This document shows positions 1-8,092 of a stretch of DNA of 64,000 bases, one piece after another. The DNA comes from an uncultured Bacteroidota bacterium (lineage in GTDB: Bacteria; Bacteroidota; Bacteroidia; B-17B0; Aurantibacillaceae). The first letter of the stretch is position 1. The number at the start of each line of letters is the position of its first letter. The notes beneath the pieces were generated by a model, which saw nothing but the letters and a program-made list of their open reading frames with translations, was not told where the DNA came from and made no database searches. The translations under genes were made by a program, and so were the position numbers. Where the stretch lies: assembly GCA_937873155.1 (NCBI GenBank), contig CALMVZ010000025.1, positions 62,001 through 126,000 of the forward strand. Direction: 5' to 3'.

Positions 1-752
1 CCAAGCTGATCAAAAATCCGAAGTATGCAGAAGAAAGAAATGCACAGCGCGGAGAAGTAGAAAAATTCTACGAAAGCACATTCGATGCTTATTCAGCGGG
101 AAATTATGCGGTGTCATTGTCGCAAGCAGAAGAAGCACCGAAAAAATTCGGGAAGACTGATTTTTCTGCCAAGTTCGAATTGGTACGCGCACTTAGTGTT
201 GGACAATTGAAAGGCCCCGATTCATTAGAATGGGCGATCAACGAATTCCTGATCCAATACCCAAATTCTGAAGTAACACCACGTGCGAACGAGATCTTAA
301 CGGCGATCAAGAAGCAAAAAAATCCTGCTATGTTCCAGGGTGGTGAACAGCCTCAGAAAAAAGATTCAGTTGAATTCAGTAATAAATTGGATACAGAACA
401 TTTTGTGATTGTATTGGCGGCGGATGATCCGAAAGTTGTGAACCCGTTCAAAACCGCCATCGATGATTTTAACCGCCAGTATTATTCTAACAAAAGTTTT
501 TCGATCTCAAGCAACCTGTTCGCTACCACATCACAAATGATCATTGTTAAGTCTTTTGTTGATGCTAAAGAGGCTGTAGGATACGTGGAGAACCTGAAAA
601 GTGACACAAAGATCTACGCCGGAAATCTGAAAAAAGAGCTATTTACCTTCCTGGTCATTTCGGCCCAAAACCTGCCTATGTTCTATAAAAAGGCCGATGT
701 AAATGCCTACCAAAGCTTCTATAATGAAGCCTATAAAACTGTGGTTCAGTAG
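1..752 (+). CDS. PorW/SprE-like T9SS lipoprotein, C-terminal part (partial)
   Basis: The reading frame is open from the left edge (first full codon at nt 3), so only about 249 C-terminal residues are visible and the start lies outside the window. The visible part begins with a helical, TPR-like stretch (KFYESTFDAYSAGNY) and ends in a compact alpha/beta domain (EHFVIVLAADDPKVV ... YQSFYNEAYKTV). That ending resembles PorW/SprE, a TPR lipoprotein of the type IX secretion/gliding apparatus. The gene order porW/sprE, bactofilin, atpZ is one I associate with Bacteroidota and supports the call. Function is inferred from this resemblance. The lipobox and most TPR repeats cannot be checked here. Confidence 0.7.
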   Translation, partial: KLIKNPKYAEERNAQRGEVEKFYESTFDAYSAGNYAVSLSQAEEAPKKFGKTDFSAKFELVRALSVGQLKGPDSLEWAINEFLIQYPNSEVTPRANEILTAIKKQKNPAMFQGGEQPQKKDSVEFSNKLDTEHFVIVLAADDPKVVNPFKTAIDDFNRQYYSNKSFSISSNLFATTSQMIIVKSFVDAKEAVGYVENLKSDTKIYAGNLKKELFTFLVISAQNLPMFYKKADVNAYQSFYNEAYKTVVQ

Positions 753-826
753 CCTAGGTAATAATTCTTGCTTATTTAACTCAAATCTGTTAACTTGCAC
801 TAAATTAACTATTTAGCTATTTTTTT

Positions 827-1234
827 ATGTTAGGAATAGGAAATAAAAGCGGAAGCGCAGAATCAAGCGCAATTAACCTGATCGGATTAGGTACCAAGAT
901 CATTGGCGATATCATTTCTGCCGGCGATGTACGTATTGACGGAACTTTAAGAGGTAACCTTAAAATAGATGGCCGTTTAGTAATAGGTCCAAACGGGAAA
1001 GTAGAAGGTGATGTAATGTGTGCGAACGCAGATATTTCCGGTGAGATAAAAGGCACTTTAAATGTTGCAGAAATGTTAGCACTAAAAGCTACAGCAAAGA
1101 TCTTAGGTGATATGGCAATCGGGAAACTTTCAATAGAACCGGGGGCAGTATTTACAGGAAGCTGTAACATGGGTGCGATCGTAAAAAATATAATTTCTTC
1201 AGGTGACAAATCAATCGCCACGAAAACCGCCTAA
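827..1234 (+). CDS. Bactofilin (polymer-forming cytoskeletal protein)
   Basis: A 135-residue protein whose centre is a run of short beta-helix turns (GDIISAGDVRIDG, GNLKIDGRLVIG, GKVEGDVMCANADISG), each with the hydrophobic/glycine spacing of the bactofilin fold. Family members polymerise without nucleotide into filaments that scaffold envelope or cell-shape proteins, usually at the inner face of the membrane. Size is normal for the family (about 120-190 residues). The ATG follows a T-rich leader without a Shine-Dalgarno motif. The 3' end overlaps the next gene by 32 nt, so the two are probably translated together. The PorW-like gene upstream suggests an envelope role, which is inference. Confidence 0.9.
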   Translation: MLGIGNKSGSAESSAINLIGLGTKIIGDIISAGDVRIDGTLRGNLKIDGRLVIGPNGKVEGDVMCANADISGEIKGTLNVAEMLALKATAKILGDMAIGKLSIEPGAVFTGSCNMGAIVKNIISSGDKSIATKTA

Positions 1235-1424
1235 TAATTTCACTAAGTATTCTAATTTAGGAATACAAATGGCGGTCACTATTGGTTTAGGGTGCTGGGG
1301 CGGGTGGAAACTCGACCAGATGTATCCTAACAAATTCCGCATCTGGACCATCGTTTTAAGTTTATTTTCTATTTTCGCCGCCTTATATCTTGTATTAAAG
1401 GATTTCATCAAACCAAAAAACTAA
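1203..1424 (+). CDS. AtpZ/AtpI family protein
   Basis: A 73-residue, two-helix membrane protein: GIQMAVTIGLGCWGGWKLD, then a charged turn, then IWTIVLSLFSIFAALYLVL. This is the layout of AtpZ/AtpI, small proteins that accompany the F-type ATP synthase and assist c-ring assembly or ion supply. It starts with GTG inside the 3' end of the bactofilin gene. In many Bacteroidota this gene lies just upstream of the ATP synthase a-subunit gene atpB. Here only one small membrane protein follows and then a peptidase, so the ATP synthase operon is not adjacent. Confidence 0.8.
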   Translation: MTNQSPRKPPNNFTKYSNLGIQMAVTIGLGCWGGWKLDQMYPNKFRIWTIVLSLFSIFAALYLVLKDFIKPKN

Positions 1425-1805
1425 ATGGCTTTCAAAAATTTAAAACCACTTTTATTTGCACTTGTATTATCGTTAGGCGGTTCTTTGTTAATGAACATGT
1501 TCTCATTCGGAACGTATTCTGCATTCTGGTATGTGAGTTTATTATTCCATTGTTTGCTTTCACTAGCGATCCAGTTTGTGATGTTCCGGAAAGGTGGTGA
1601 CCCGAAAGATTATGTATTCAAGATCATGTTCTCCTCAATGGGACGATTATTATGTTGCATGGTGGCATTATTGGTTTACAGAGTGTCGGATAAGGAAAAT
1701 TTCACCCAATTTGCGTTACATTTTGGACTCCATTATATTTTGTTTACTGTATTCGAAATGGCATCTTTACTTAAGTTTATTAAAACCCCTAAAAATGATC
1801 AATAG
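1425..1805 (+). CDS. Small four-helix membrane protein, unknown function
   Basis: A 126-residue protein with four hydrophobic segments (around residues 8-28, 36-54, 68-86 and 97-118) and a basic tail ending KTPKNDQ. It starts directly after the atpZ stop codon and overlaps the peptidase gene downstream by 11 nt, so the genes are probably co-transcribed. I do not recognise a named family. Position next to atpZ suggests it is the small membrane protein often found between atpZ and atpB in Bacteroidota, perhaps AtpI-like. That assignment rests only on context. Confidence 0.75.
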   Translation: MAFKNLKPLLFALVLSLGGSLLMNMFSFGTYSAFWYVSLLFHCLLSLAIQFVMFRKGGDPKDYVFKIMFSSMGRLLCCMVALLVYRVSDKENFTQFALHFGLHYILFTVFEMASLLKFIKTPKNDQ

Positions 1806-2997
1806 AAAGATTTCAGCCATCATGTTCGCAATCGTGAGCGTGATCGCAAGTGCGCAGGATGCGACTAAAGTTCCGCAGTTACAAGGCCCGGAAATGACCA
1901 ATAAAAAAGGCAGCGAATATAAATTCAGCGTGGTAAAGAACCTGGATGCAACTGCTGTTCAGAATCAAAATATGACCGGTACTTGCTGGTCGTTCTCGGC
2001 ACTATCATTTTTTGAAAGCGAAATGATCCGCATGGGCAAGGGAAAAGATTACAATTTATCTGAAATGTTCGTAGCGCGTAAAGCGTATCCAATGAAAGCT
2101 GATAATTATATCCGTATGCATGGCAAGAATAATATCGGTGAAGGCGGGGGGTTCCCGGACGTTATACAGGTGATCCGTCAGTACGGTATGGTTCCTGAAG
2201 AAGCATACACAGGAAAGAAGGATGCGAAGTCACAACATTATCACGGACAATTAGAAGCATCTATTATTTCAGTAGTAAAATCAACTGTAGATGAAAAAAC
2301 AGGAAAGATAGATTTCGATGCAGCACACAGTTCAGTGGAAAGTATTTGTGACGCGTTCTTAGGAAAAGTGCCTGAGAAATTCAATTACAAAGGAAAAGAG
2401 TATACACCTAAAACTTATGCCGAAGCAACAGGAATAAAAGCAGATGATTATGTTTTCATTACTTCATTCACGCATCATCCGTTCTATTCAAAATTCGTTT
2501 TGGAAGTTCCTGATAACTGGAATTGGGAATCGATGTACAATGTTCCTATCAATGAATTCAGGGAAATTATGAATTCAGCAATTGAGAATGGATACACTAT
2601 TGCATGGGCTGCGGATGTTAGCGAAAAAGGATTTATGTTCAAAGACGGAATTGCCATAGCTCCTGAAAAAGCGTTTGAAGATATGACGCCGGAAGAAAAA
2701 AAGGACCTTGCAACTAAACCGCAAAAGCAATTAACTGTAACACAGGAAATGCGCCAGAAAGCATTTGATAATTACGAAACACAGGATGATCATGGTATGC
2801 ACATTGTTGGTTTAGTTAAAGATCAGAATGGCACACCATATTATGTTGTAAAAAATTCATGGGGTAGTGACTTAAATGAATGTGGCGGCTATTTTTTCGC
2901 TTCAGAAAGTTTTGTGTTGTATAAAACAACAAGCATCATGCTTCATAAAAAAGGTGTTCCGGCGGCGATCGCTAAAAAATTAAGCATTACACAATAG
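1795..2997 (+). CDS. Exported C1 (papain/bleomycin hydrolase-type) cysteine aminopeptidase
   Basis: The catalytic set of peptidase family C1B is visible: Cys64 in GTCWSFSA, His336 in GMHIVG and Asn354 in VKNSWG. The oxyanion glutamine is in AVQNQNMTGTCW. The family (PepC/bleomycin hydrolase) trims N-terminal residues from peptides. At 400 residues it is slightly shorter than cytosolic PepC (about 440-450), and it begins with a clear signal peptide (MINRKISAIMFAIVSVIASAQ), so it should act in the periplasm or outside. The ATG at 1795 is chosen because the open frame upstream runs inside the previous gene and has no signal peptide. Confidence 0.88.
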   Translation: MINRKISAIMFAIVSVIASAQDATKVPQLQGPEMTNKKGSEYKFSVVKNLDATAVQNQNMTGTCWSFSALSFFESEMIRMGKGKDYNLSEMFVARKAYPMKADNYIRMHGKNNIGEGGGFPDVIQVIRQYGMVPEEAYTGKKDAKSQHYHGQLEASIISVVKSTVDEKTGKIDFDAAHSSVESICDAFLGKVPEKFNYKGKEYTPKTYAEATGIKADDYVFITSFTHHPFYSKFVLEVPDNWNWESMYNVPINEFREIMNSAIENGYTIAWAADVSEKGFMFKDGIAIAPEKAFEDMTPEEKKDLATKPQKQLTVTQEMRQKAFDNYETQDDHGMHIVGLVKDQNGTPYYVVKNSWGSDLNECGGYFFASESFVLYKTTSIMLHKKGVPAAIAKKLSITQ

Positions 2998-3177
2998 TTC
3001 GTTTCAAGGCTTTTTGAAGCCAATGGGCGAAATGTGTTAAAGAATGAGTGAACTTGTAATTACTTAAATTTCAAATAATTACGAGCTATATTTTTACCCC
3101 TTAACCTTTCTTCACAGTGTTTCACTAAACCTTTTGCATGGTTTTTGCGTCTTAGTTAGTATAAAACAAGATCTGCC

Positions 3178-3780
3178 ATGGCAATTAAACAACTTACTAT
3201 ACCAATGTTTCCGCTTAATATGGTGGTTTTACCGGGAGAGTCGGTTAAGCTGCATATTTATGAGGAACGCTATAAACAACTCATTAATGATTGCCTGGAT
3301 AACGAAGCACATTTCGGAATTCCTTTTTCGGTCAATGGCAAAGTAAAAACTTTCGGGGTTGAGGTCAGCATTAAAAAAGTGATCAAGATCTTTGACAACG
3401 GTGAGATGGATATCATGGTGCAGGGCGAACGCGTGTTCACTATATTAGATTATTCTAGTACACTGAAACCAAAATTATACGGCGCAGCTATCATTCAATA
3501 CGAAGAAGAAGATATGCCAAAAGCAACTCAGCATTTACAAGAGTTAGCAATGGAATATTTGTCTTTATCACAGAATAAAATGGTAGACTACGAAACATTC
3601 GATGCGGTTTCATTATACGATATCGCCAATCTTCTTCAATTATCTGCTAAAGAAAAATACACCTTGATCTCTACTAAAACATTTGATGAGAAAGAAAAAT
3701 ATCTTTGCAATACTTTCCGTCAGTCGATCTGTATCTTTGAAAAAGAAGTGGAATTAAAGGATAGATTTATATTCAATTGA
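3178..3780 (+). CDS. LON peptidase substrate-binding domain protein
   Basis: A 200-residue protein made of the LON N-terminal domain alone: TIPMFPLNMVVLPGESVKLH, IYEERYKQLINDC, GIPFS, VQGERVFTI. It lacks the AAA+ ATPase and Ser/Lys protease domains of full Lon. Stand-alone LON-domain proteins of about 190-220 residues are common in bacteria, and their role is not well defined; they are presumed to bind peptides or proteins in the cytoplasm. It stands alone, with 180 bp of untranslated sequence upstream. A REP-like motif begins directly after its stop codon, followed by an intrinsic terminator. Confidence 0.85.
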   Translation: MAIKQLTIPMFPLNMVVLPGESVKLHIYEERYKQLINDCLDNEAHFGIPFSVNGKVKTFGVEVSIKKVIKIFDNGEMDIMVQGERVFTILDYSSTLKPKLYGAAIIQYEEEDMPKATQHLQELAMEYLSLSQNKMVDYETFDAVSLYDIANLLQLSAKEKYTLISTKTFDEKEKYLCNTFRQSICIFEKEVELKDRFIFN

Positions 3781-3795
3781 CTTCGACAAGCTCAG
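3781..3795. repeat. REP-like motif CTTCGACAAGCTCAG
   Basis: The 15-mer CTTCGACAAGCTCAG occurs directly after the LON-domain gene. The same 15-mer occurs twice in the tandem tRNA-linked units at 13.0-13.2 kb. I recognise it as a short intergenic repeat widespread in bacterial genomes. It is single and degenerate here, with no flanking inverted copy. Confidence 0.5.
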
Positions 3796-3845
3796 TCACC
3801 GCAGACCACATTTAAGGTTAAAGCATCCACTTAATAAAAATAAAG

Positions 3846-3872
3846 AACCACCTGTAATAAGGTGGTTTTTTG
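3846..3872 (+). terminator. Intrinsic terminator after the LON-domain gene
   Basis: AACCACC and GGTGGTT form a 7-bp stem around an 8-nt loop and are followed by a T run. It lies about 65 nt beyond the LON-domain stop codon and about 100 nt before tonB. Confidence 0.85.
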
Positions 3873-3969
3873 TTTTCAGGACCCTCCATATCTTTATACC
3901 AACAAAGAAACTCTATGAAAAGAATTTACATGTTACCTTACATAATGTTCAACTTAAAACTAAAAGGCC

Positions 3970-4764
3970 ATGAAAATTGTATTCAACAATTCACAAAAAC
4001 TGAACGAGATCGTTTTTGCTAAACGCAACAAGAGTTACGGCGCTTATGTTCTGAGAGCCGAGTATAACAAAACACTTTTTAAATCATTAAGCATCGTCTT
4101 CTCAACAGTTCTGTTGTTTTTGATCGGGACTTATGTTTTTACTAAAGTAGCTGATGTCTCAGCACTTGTGACTGGACAAATTGATACCGGTGTTGTAGTA
4201 ATTATAGACCCACCGGTTGATCCGCCAAAAAAGGTCGATCCACCAAAAAACACTCAAGGTGGTAAAAAGACAAATGCTACAGGTACTGTAATTAATGACA
4301 CGACTTCGATTGAGAGTAAACCTGAATTGGATCCAAATGCTACCATTAATCCAAATGGAAACGCGAATAATACTAGCACTTTAACGGGAAGCGGTCCAGG
4401 TACTGTTGCCGTTGTAACACCAACAGTTGTAGAGATTCCAGAACCTCCAACTGCAATTCCTGCCGAAGCACCGGAATTCGAAGGTGGTATAAAAGCACTG
4501 GGCGACTTCATTAAAAAGAATACTGTATATCCTGAATTGGCAAAAGAGATGGGATTGGAAGGGACAGTATATGTGAGTTTTATTATAAATGAAAAAGGTG
4601 AAATAGAAAGTTCAAAGATCTTAAAAGGTGTTGGTGGTGGATGTAGTGAAGAAGCTACACGTGTTGTTGGCAAAATCCCGAAATTTAAAAAACCTGGACG
4701 TAATGAATACGGCAAACCTGTTAAAACCATTTTTAACCTGCCAATTGCCTTTAAGTTGAGGTAA
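3970..4764 (+). CDS. Energy transducer TonB
   Basis: A 264-residue TonB. A cytoplasmic N-terminus carries the Bacteroidota-type motif FAKRNKSYGAYVLRAEYN, followed by one membrane helix (about residues 37-56), a Pro/Lys-rich spacer (PPVDPPKKVDPPKN), a low-complexity linker, and the C-terminal TonB domain (YPELAKEMGLEGTVYVSFII ... GKPVKTIFNLPIAFKL). TonB passes proton-motive energy from ExbB/ExbD to outer-membrane TonB-dependent transporters. It is monocistronic, set off by terminators on both sides. The exbB/exbD pair lies 1.2 kb further on with its own TonB-like gene, so this may be a second transducer. Confidence 0.9.
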   Translation: MKIVFNNSQKLNEIVFAKRNKSYGAYVLRAEYNKTLFKSLSIVFSTVLLFLIGTYVFTKVADVSALVTGQIDTGVVVIIDPPVDPPKKVDPPKNTQGGKKTNATGTVINDTTSIESKPELDPNATINPNGNANNTSTLTGSGPGTVAVVTPTVVEIPEPPTAIPAEAPEFEGGIKALGDFIKKNTVYPELAKEMGLEGTVYVSFIINEKGEIESSKILKGVGGGCSEEATRVVGKIPKFKKPGRNEYGKPVKTIFNLPIAFKLR

Positions 4765-4883
4765 TGAAGCAGGATCCCTAACGGGATACGCTTCATTATA
4801 AATAAAAAAAAGAGTTGTGTTTGTGTTTGTTTCAGGGCCACTCTATCGTTCGTTTAGCTCACGAGGACCGGAGTGGTTTTTTT
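4763..4883 (+). terminator. Two consecutive hairpins, the second an intrinsic terminator, after tonB
   Basis: The first hairpin starts in the tonB stop codon: AATGAAGC pairs with GCTTCATT, and ATCCC/GGGAT pairs inside it. The second pairs CCACTC (4838-4843) with GAGTGG (4871-4876) and is followed by seven T residues, giving a rho-independent terminator for tonB. The T run reaches the stop codon of the convergent gene. Confidence 0.75.
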
Positions 4884-5805
4884 ATTCTTTGATCAGCTTA
4901 ACAGATCTTGTCTCACCATTAGAAATATATTTTAGAAAATAAATTCCGGCTTTTTCTTTTCGGAGATCTATTTCTATAGATTCATTTTTGGGAGCAAATG
5001 AATAGATGAGTTGGCCTGTAATATTATAAATTTCTATTAGGGAATTGGTGGAAAATTCAGTCAAACGTAATTGATATTTCCCTTCTGAAGGATTTGGATA
5101 AATAACAGGCTTGTTAACGGATAACTCTTCTTTGATCTTAGTAGATAATAAACAAGACGGCCCGCTTGTGGGATAATAAGTAGTGTTATTCTGGCTATAG
5201 CATTCTAAAGTCCATCCGCAACTTGTCACATTTATTGGAAGTAATTCTATAAGCCCTCCATAATGGCCCATTCCCTCCACTAAATGCGTACTGGTGGAGC
5301 TGCCGCTTAGCTGAAAACGCTTCATCCAACCATTTAAGGTATTAATGGAATCGATAGATGTAACCTTTATATTACTCCCGCTAAAATTATTAAAAGTTGT
5401 AGGTAAAGTATCGCCAACGTTTAAATTAAAATCGTACAATAAAGTGTCCCCGGAGATATATACGTAAATTTTTTTAGCCGATGACCTTATAAGGAAGGCA
5501 AAAGCTGTCAGCGTATAAGTGGTTGATGGTGGACCAACACAAGGATTGCCTGCCGGAGGCGGTCCCATTGCAAAATATTGATGATTGCCGTACCCTTTCG
5601 AATACACCTTTTTGTACTGAGTAGAACCAATCAATGAATCTCCGTTGATAAAATAATTATAGTAATCAACTTTAAAACAATTGGAGCCAACCTGGCACAT
5701 CCGCTTGATCTGCCAACAAGGGTTATTGTTAAAATAACTATTGGTTTGGGAGTTACTAACCCCAATAAAACAAATTATAATGATAAGCGTGTAAAAATGC
5801 TTCAT
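4882..5805 (-). CDS. Secreted protein with T9SS type A sorting domain
   Basis: A 307-residue secreted protein. It starts with a signal peptide (MKHFYTLIIIICFIGVSNSQ) and ends with a classic T9SS type A sorting tail (VIYPNPSEGKY ... GQLIYSF ... GIYFLKYISNGETRSVKLIK). The tail directs the cargo through the type IX secretion system to the cell surface or medium. The middle has four or more cysteines and no enzyme motif I recognise. The ATG at 5805 is preferred over an upstream in-frame start because it places the signal peptide at the N-terminus. It is monocistronic, convergent with tonB and divergent from exbB. Confidence 0.85.
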   Translation of the reverse strand: MKHFYTLIIIICFIGVSNSQTNSYFNNNPCWQIKRMCQVGSNCFKVDYYNYFINGDSLIGSTQYKKVYSKGYGNHQYFAMGPPPAGNPCVGPPSTTYTLTAFAFLIRSSAKKIYVYISGDTLLYDFNLNVGDTLPTTFNNFSGSNIKVTSIDSINTLNGWMKRFQLSGSSTSTHLVEGMGHYGGLIELLPINVTSCGWTLECYSQNNTTYYPTSGPSCLLSTKIKEELSVNKPVIYPNPSEGKYQLRLTEFSTNSLIEIYNITGQLIYSFAPKNESIEIDLRKEKAGIYFLKYISNGETRSVKLIKE

Positions 5806-6004
5806 GCGCTGAATTTGATTGGTTCTATTAAAGATAGTAGTTCTGCCGGTAAAAAGCAAAACCATTAACTTACTCAAAAAACAAGCATAAAATGTGTAAC
5901 CAACTTGTAAGTTTCCGTTATATAAACATAACTCTGTTTAAAACCCCTGATGGCATAAAATTTACTAATACCTTTATCGTCTAATTTCGTAGTAAATTTT
6001 TATT

Positions 6005-6742
6005 ATGCTGAATTTCATTTTACAGATCAACCCGGCCGCAACCGTTGCAACAAGTGATTCATTGAATAATGCTGTTACAGGTATTCAAACTGCAAGTACA
6101 ACAGCTGAAGCGTTACCTCCGACCGAGATCCATTTGATCGACATGGTTTTACTAGGCGGACCGGTAATGTATATACTTGGTTTTTTATTTGCTGTAGCAA
6201 TTTATGTTTTGGTTGAACGTTTGATCGTGATCAACAAAGCTGCAAAGAAAAATCCAACTCTAATGCCGGGATTAAAAGACATGATCCATAGCGGTAATAT
6301 TGCAAACGCGCGCGCGATGTGTAAAAGTGTGAATACTCCTGAATCATTGATGTTAGAACAAGGTGTTTCCCGGATCGGACAATCCACACAAGAGATCCGC
6401 GAATCCATGAATGCGGCAGGTACTAACGAATTAAATAAATTAGAAAAACATCTAAGCGTTCTAAACATCACAGGACGTATAGCACCGATGTTCGGTTTTA
6501 TCGGAACGATCTTTGGTGTAATTAAGATCTTTTACGATATCTCATTAGCAAAAACAGTTGAGATCGAAGTTATCTCTACGGGCCTCTACCAAAAGATGGT
6601 GACCTCTGCAGGCGGATTAGTTGTTGGTGTATTAGCATTCGTAGCTTATCACTGGTTAAATGCACGTATTGATAAAATATCACATCGCATGGAAGAATCA
6701 CAGATCCGGTTCTTAGACATGTTAAACGAACCAAGCAAATAA
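6005..6742 (+). CDS. exbB: MotA/TolQ/ExbB proton channel family protein
   Basis: A 245-residue ExbB/TolQ-type inner-membrane protein. One membrane helix lies near residues 44-68 (MVLLGGPVMYILGFLFAVAI), followed by a cytoplasmic part and two further helices bearing the family motifs APMFGFIGTIFGVIKIF and GLVVGVLAFVAYHW. With ExbD it forms the proton channel that powers TonB, or a Tol-Pal-type system. It is the first gene of exbB-exbD-tonB-like. An octamer TAATTTCG, one mismatch from the Bacteroidota -7 element, lies about 20 nt upstream of the ATG. Confidence 0.92.
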   Translation: MLNFILQINPAATVATSDSLNNAVTGIQTASTTAEALPPTEIHLIDMVLLGGPVMYILGFLFAVAIYVLVERLIVINKAAKKNPTLMPGLKDMIHSGNIANARAMCKSVNTPESLMLEQGVSRIGQSTQEIRESMNAAGTNELNKLEKHLSVLNITGRIAPMFGFIGTIFGVIKIFYDISLAKTVEIEVISTGLYQKMVTSAGGLVVGVLAFVAYHWLNARIDKISHRMEESQIRFLDMLNEPSK

Positions 6743-6818
6743 TTATGAATGTTAAATGTTGAATTTTGAATGAAGAATCAATCCAACATTTAAAATTCAA
6801 CATTCAAAATTTTTAAAA
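6743..6818. repeat. Inverted-repeat-rich spacer between exbB and exbD
   Basis: The 76-nt gap holds complementary segments: AATGTTGAATTT pairs with AAATTCAACATT, and AATTTTGAATG pairs with CATTCAAAATT. A transcript could form a long A/U hairpin between the two coding regions. There is no T run after the stem, so it looks like an attenuating or mRNA-stability structure and not a strong terminator. Confidence 0.5.
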
Positions 6819-7232
6819 ATGGGATTAAGAAAAAAAGGACATAGAGATGCTGAAGTAAGTACAGAATCGTTGAACGATATCATGTTCTTCCTCCTGCTTT
6901 TCTTTTTGATATTATCTACCATGGTAAGTCCGAACGCCATGAAGGTAAATTTGCCAAGTTCAAAAGCAAACAAACCAATTGATAATAATAAAAAGCCGGT
7001 GAACTTAGCTGTGACAAAGGATAGAAAATATTATATCGACAGCAAAGAAACCGACGTTGCCAATCTGGAAACAGCATTATCAGAAAAGATAGCAGGTAAA
7101 GCAGAGCCTGTTGTTATCTTACATATAGATAAAGATCTGGTGTACCAGGATTTTATTGACGTGATGCAAATAGGCGATCGTTTAAAATGCAAAATGGTTT
7201 GTGCAACGGCCCCATCTAACGGAAATAAGTAA
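6819..7232 (+). CDS. exbD: Biopolymer transporter ExbD/TolR
   Basis: A 137-residue ExbD/TolR family protein. A short basic N-terminus is followed by a single helix (IMFFLLLFFLILSTMV) preceded by the conserved channel aspartate (Asp20 in LNDIMFF), then a periplasmic domain (VVILHIDKDLVYQDFIDVM). The aspartate is the proton-carrying residue in the family. Size is typical. The stop codon overlaps the start of the TonB-like gene, so the two are translationally coupled. Confidence 0.92.
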   Translation: MGLRKKGHRDAEVSTESLNDIMFFLLLFFLILSTMVSPNAMKVNLPSSKANKPIDNNKKPVNLAVTKDRKYYIDSKETDVANLETALSEKIAGKAEPVVILHIDKDLVYQDFIDVMQIGDRLKCKMVCATAPSNGNK

Positions 7233-8092
7233 TGTATTTAACCGCGGCAGAGGAAAATAAGAACAGGGCAAAAGCTTCAGCAGTCACTGCTGCTATACTT
7301 GCTTTGTTGTTATTGTTTTTATTTTTGTTCAAGATCATAACGCCTAATCCTCCTTTTCCTGAAGTAGTAGGCGGTGGTGGCGGATTGGAAATTAATTTCG
7401 GTAATTATAACGAAGGCACGGGTAATGTTGAACAAAACGGAATTGGTGAAGCAACAAGCGTTATCACTGAGCAAACACCAACTCCCCCGACTAATAATGC
7501 TAATGATCCAACTTATACAAGCGACCAGGGGGAAGATGTGAAAGTAAATGATACTAAAACAAAACCAACTAATTTTACAGTAATTAAACCCGTTGTTGAA
7601 ACACCAAAACCAAAAACAGCCGCTGAATTATTAGCAGAGAAATTCAAACAGAACCAGGGAAAAACAGGCGGCGGTGATGGCAACAGCGGTCACGCCGGAA
7701 ATGATGGTAGTCCTGATGGAAACCCAAATACAAATGGAACAGGGGGTACAGGTGGCGGTGATGGAGGTGGCGATGGTCCTGGTCATGGGCCAGGTAGCGG
7801 GCCAGGTTCAGGTCCCGGAAAAAAATTCGGATTTAGTTTGGCCGGACGCGCCATTGTAAATCCTCCAACATTACCTAAAGACACTAAAGAAGAAGGAAAA
7901 GTTGTGGTTGAAATTACTGTAGATAAAAATGGAAATGTTACTGAGGCAAATCCTAACGGTCGTGGTACAACTACATCAAGCGCGATTTTAAAAGCTAAAG
8001 CACGGCAAGCGGCATTGGCTACTAAATTCAATGTTAGCGGTGCATTCGAAGAACAAACCGGAACTATAACGATCGTATTCGCATTCAATTAA
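7232..8092 (+). CDS. TonB-like energy transducer with Gly-rich linker
   Basis: A 286-residue protein with a short cytoplasmic segment, one membrane helix (AVTAAILALLLLFLFLFKI), a Pro/Thr-rich spacer, an unusually glycine-rich linker (GGDGNSGHAGNDG, GGTGGGDGGGDGPGHGPG), and a C-terminal domain (KVVVEITVDKNGNVTEANPN ... ATKFNVSG) that matches TonB/TolA-type C-terminal domains. Overlap with exbD and the shared direction show it is the dedicated partner of this proton channel. The glycine linker replaces the usual Pro-Lys repeat, so its periplasmic reach may differ. Its stop codon touches the folC start. Confidence 0.82.
   Translation: MYLTAAEENKNRAKASAVTAAILALLLLFLFLFKIITPNPPFPEVVGGGGGLEINFGNYNEGTGNVEQNGIGEATSVITEQTPTPPTNNANDPTYTSDQGEDVKVNDTKTKPTNFTVIKPVVETPKPKTAAELLAEKFKQNQGKTGGGDGNSGHAGNDGSPDGNPNTNGTGGTGGGDGGGDGPGHGPGSGPGSGPGKKFGFSLAGRAIVNPPTLPKDTKEEGKVVVEITVDKNGNVTEANPNGRGTTTSSAILKAKARQAALATKFNVSGAFEEQTGTITIVFAFN

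Noticed and set aside
1594-1794. N-terminal extension of the C1 peptidase from an upstream start
   Set aside because: It lies within another gene and would bury the signal peptide.
3008-3021. Hairpin GGCTT-TTTG-AAGCC after the C1 peptidase
   Set aside because: The stem is short and no T run follows, so it is not a convincing terminator.
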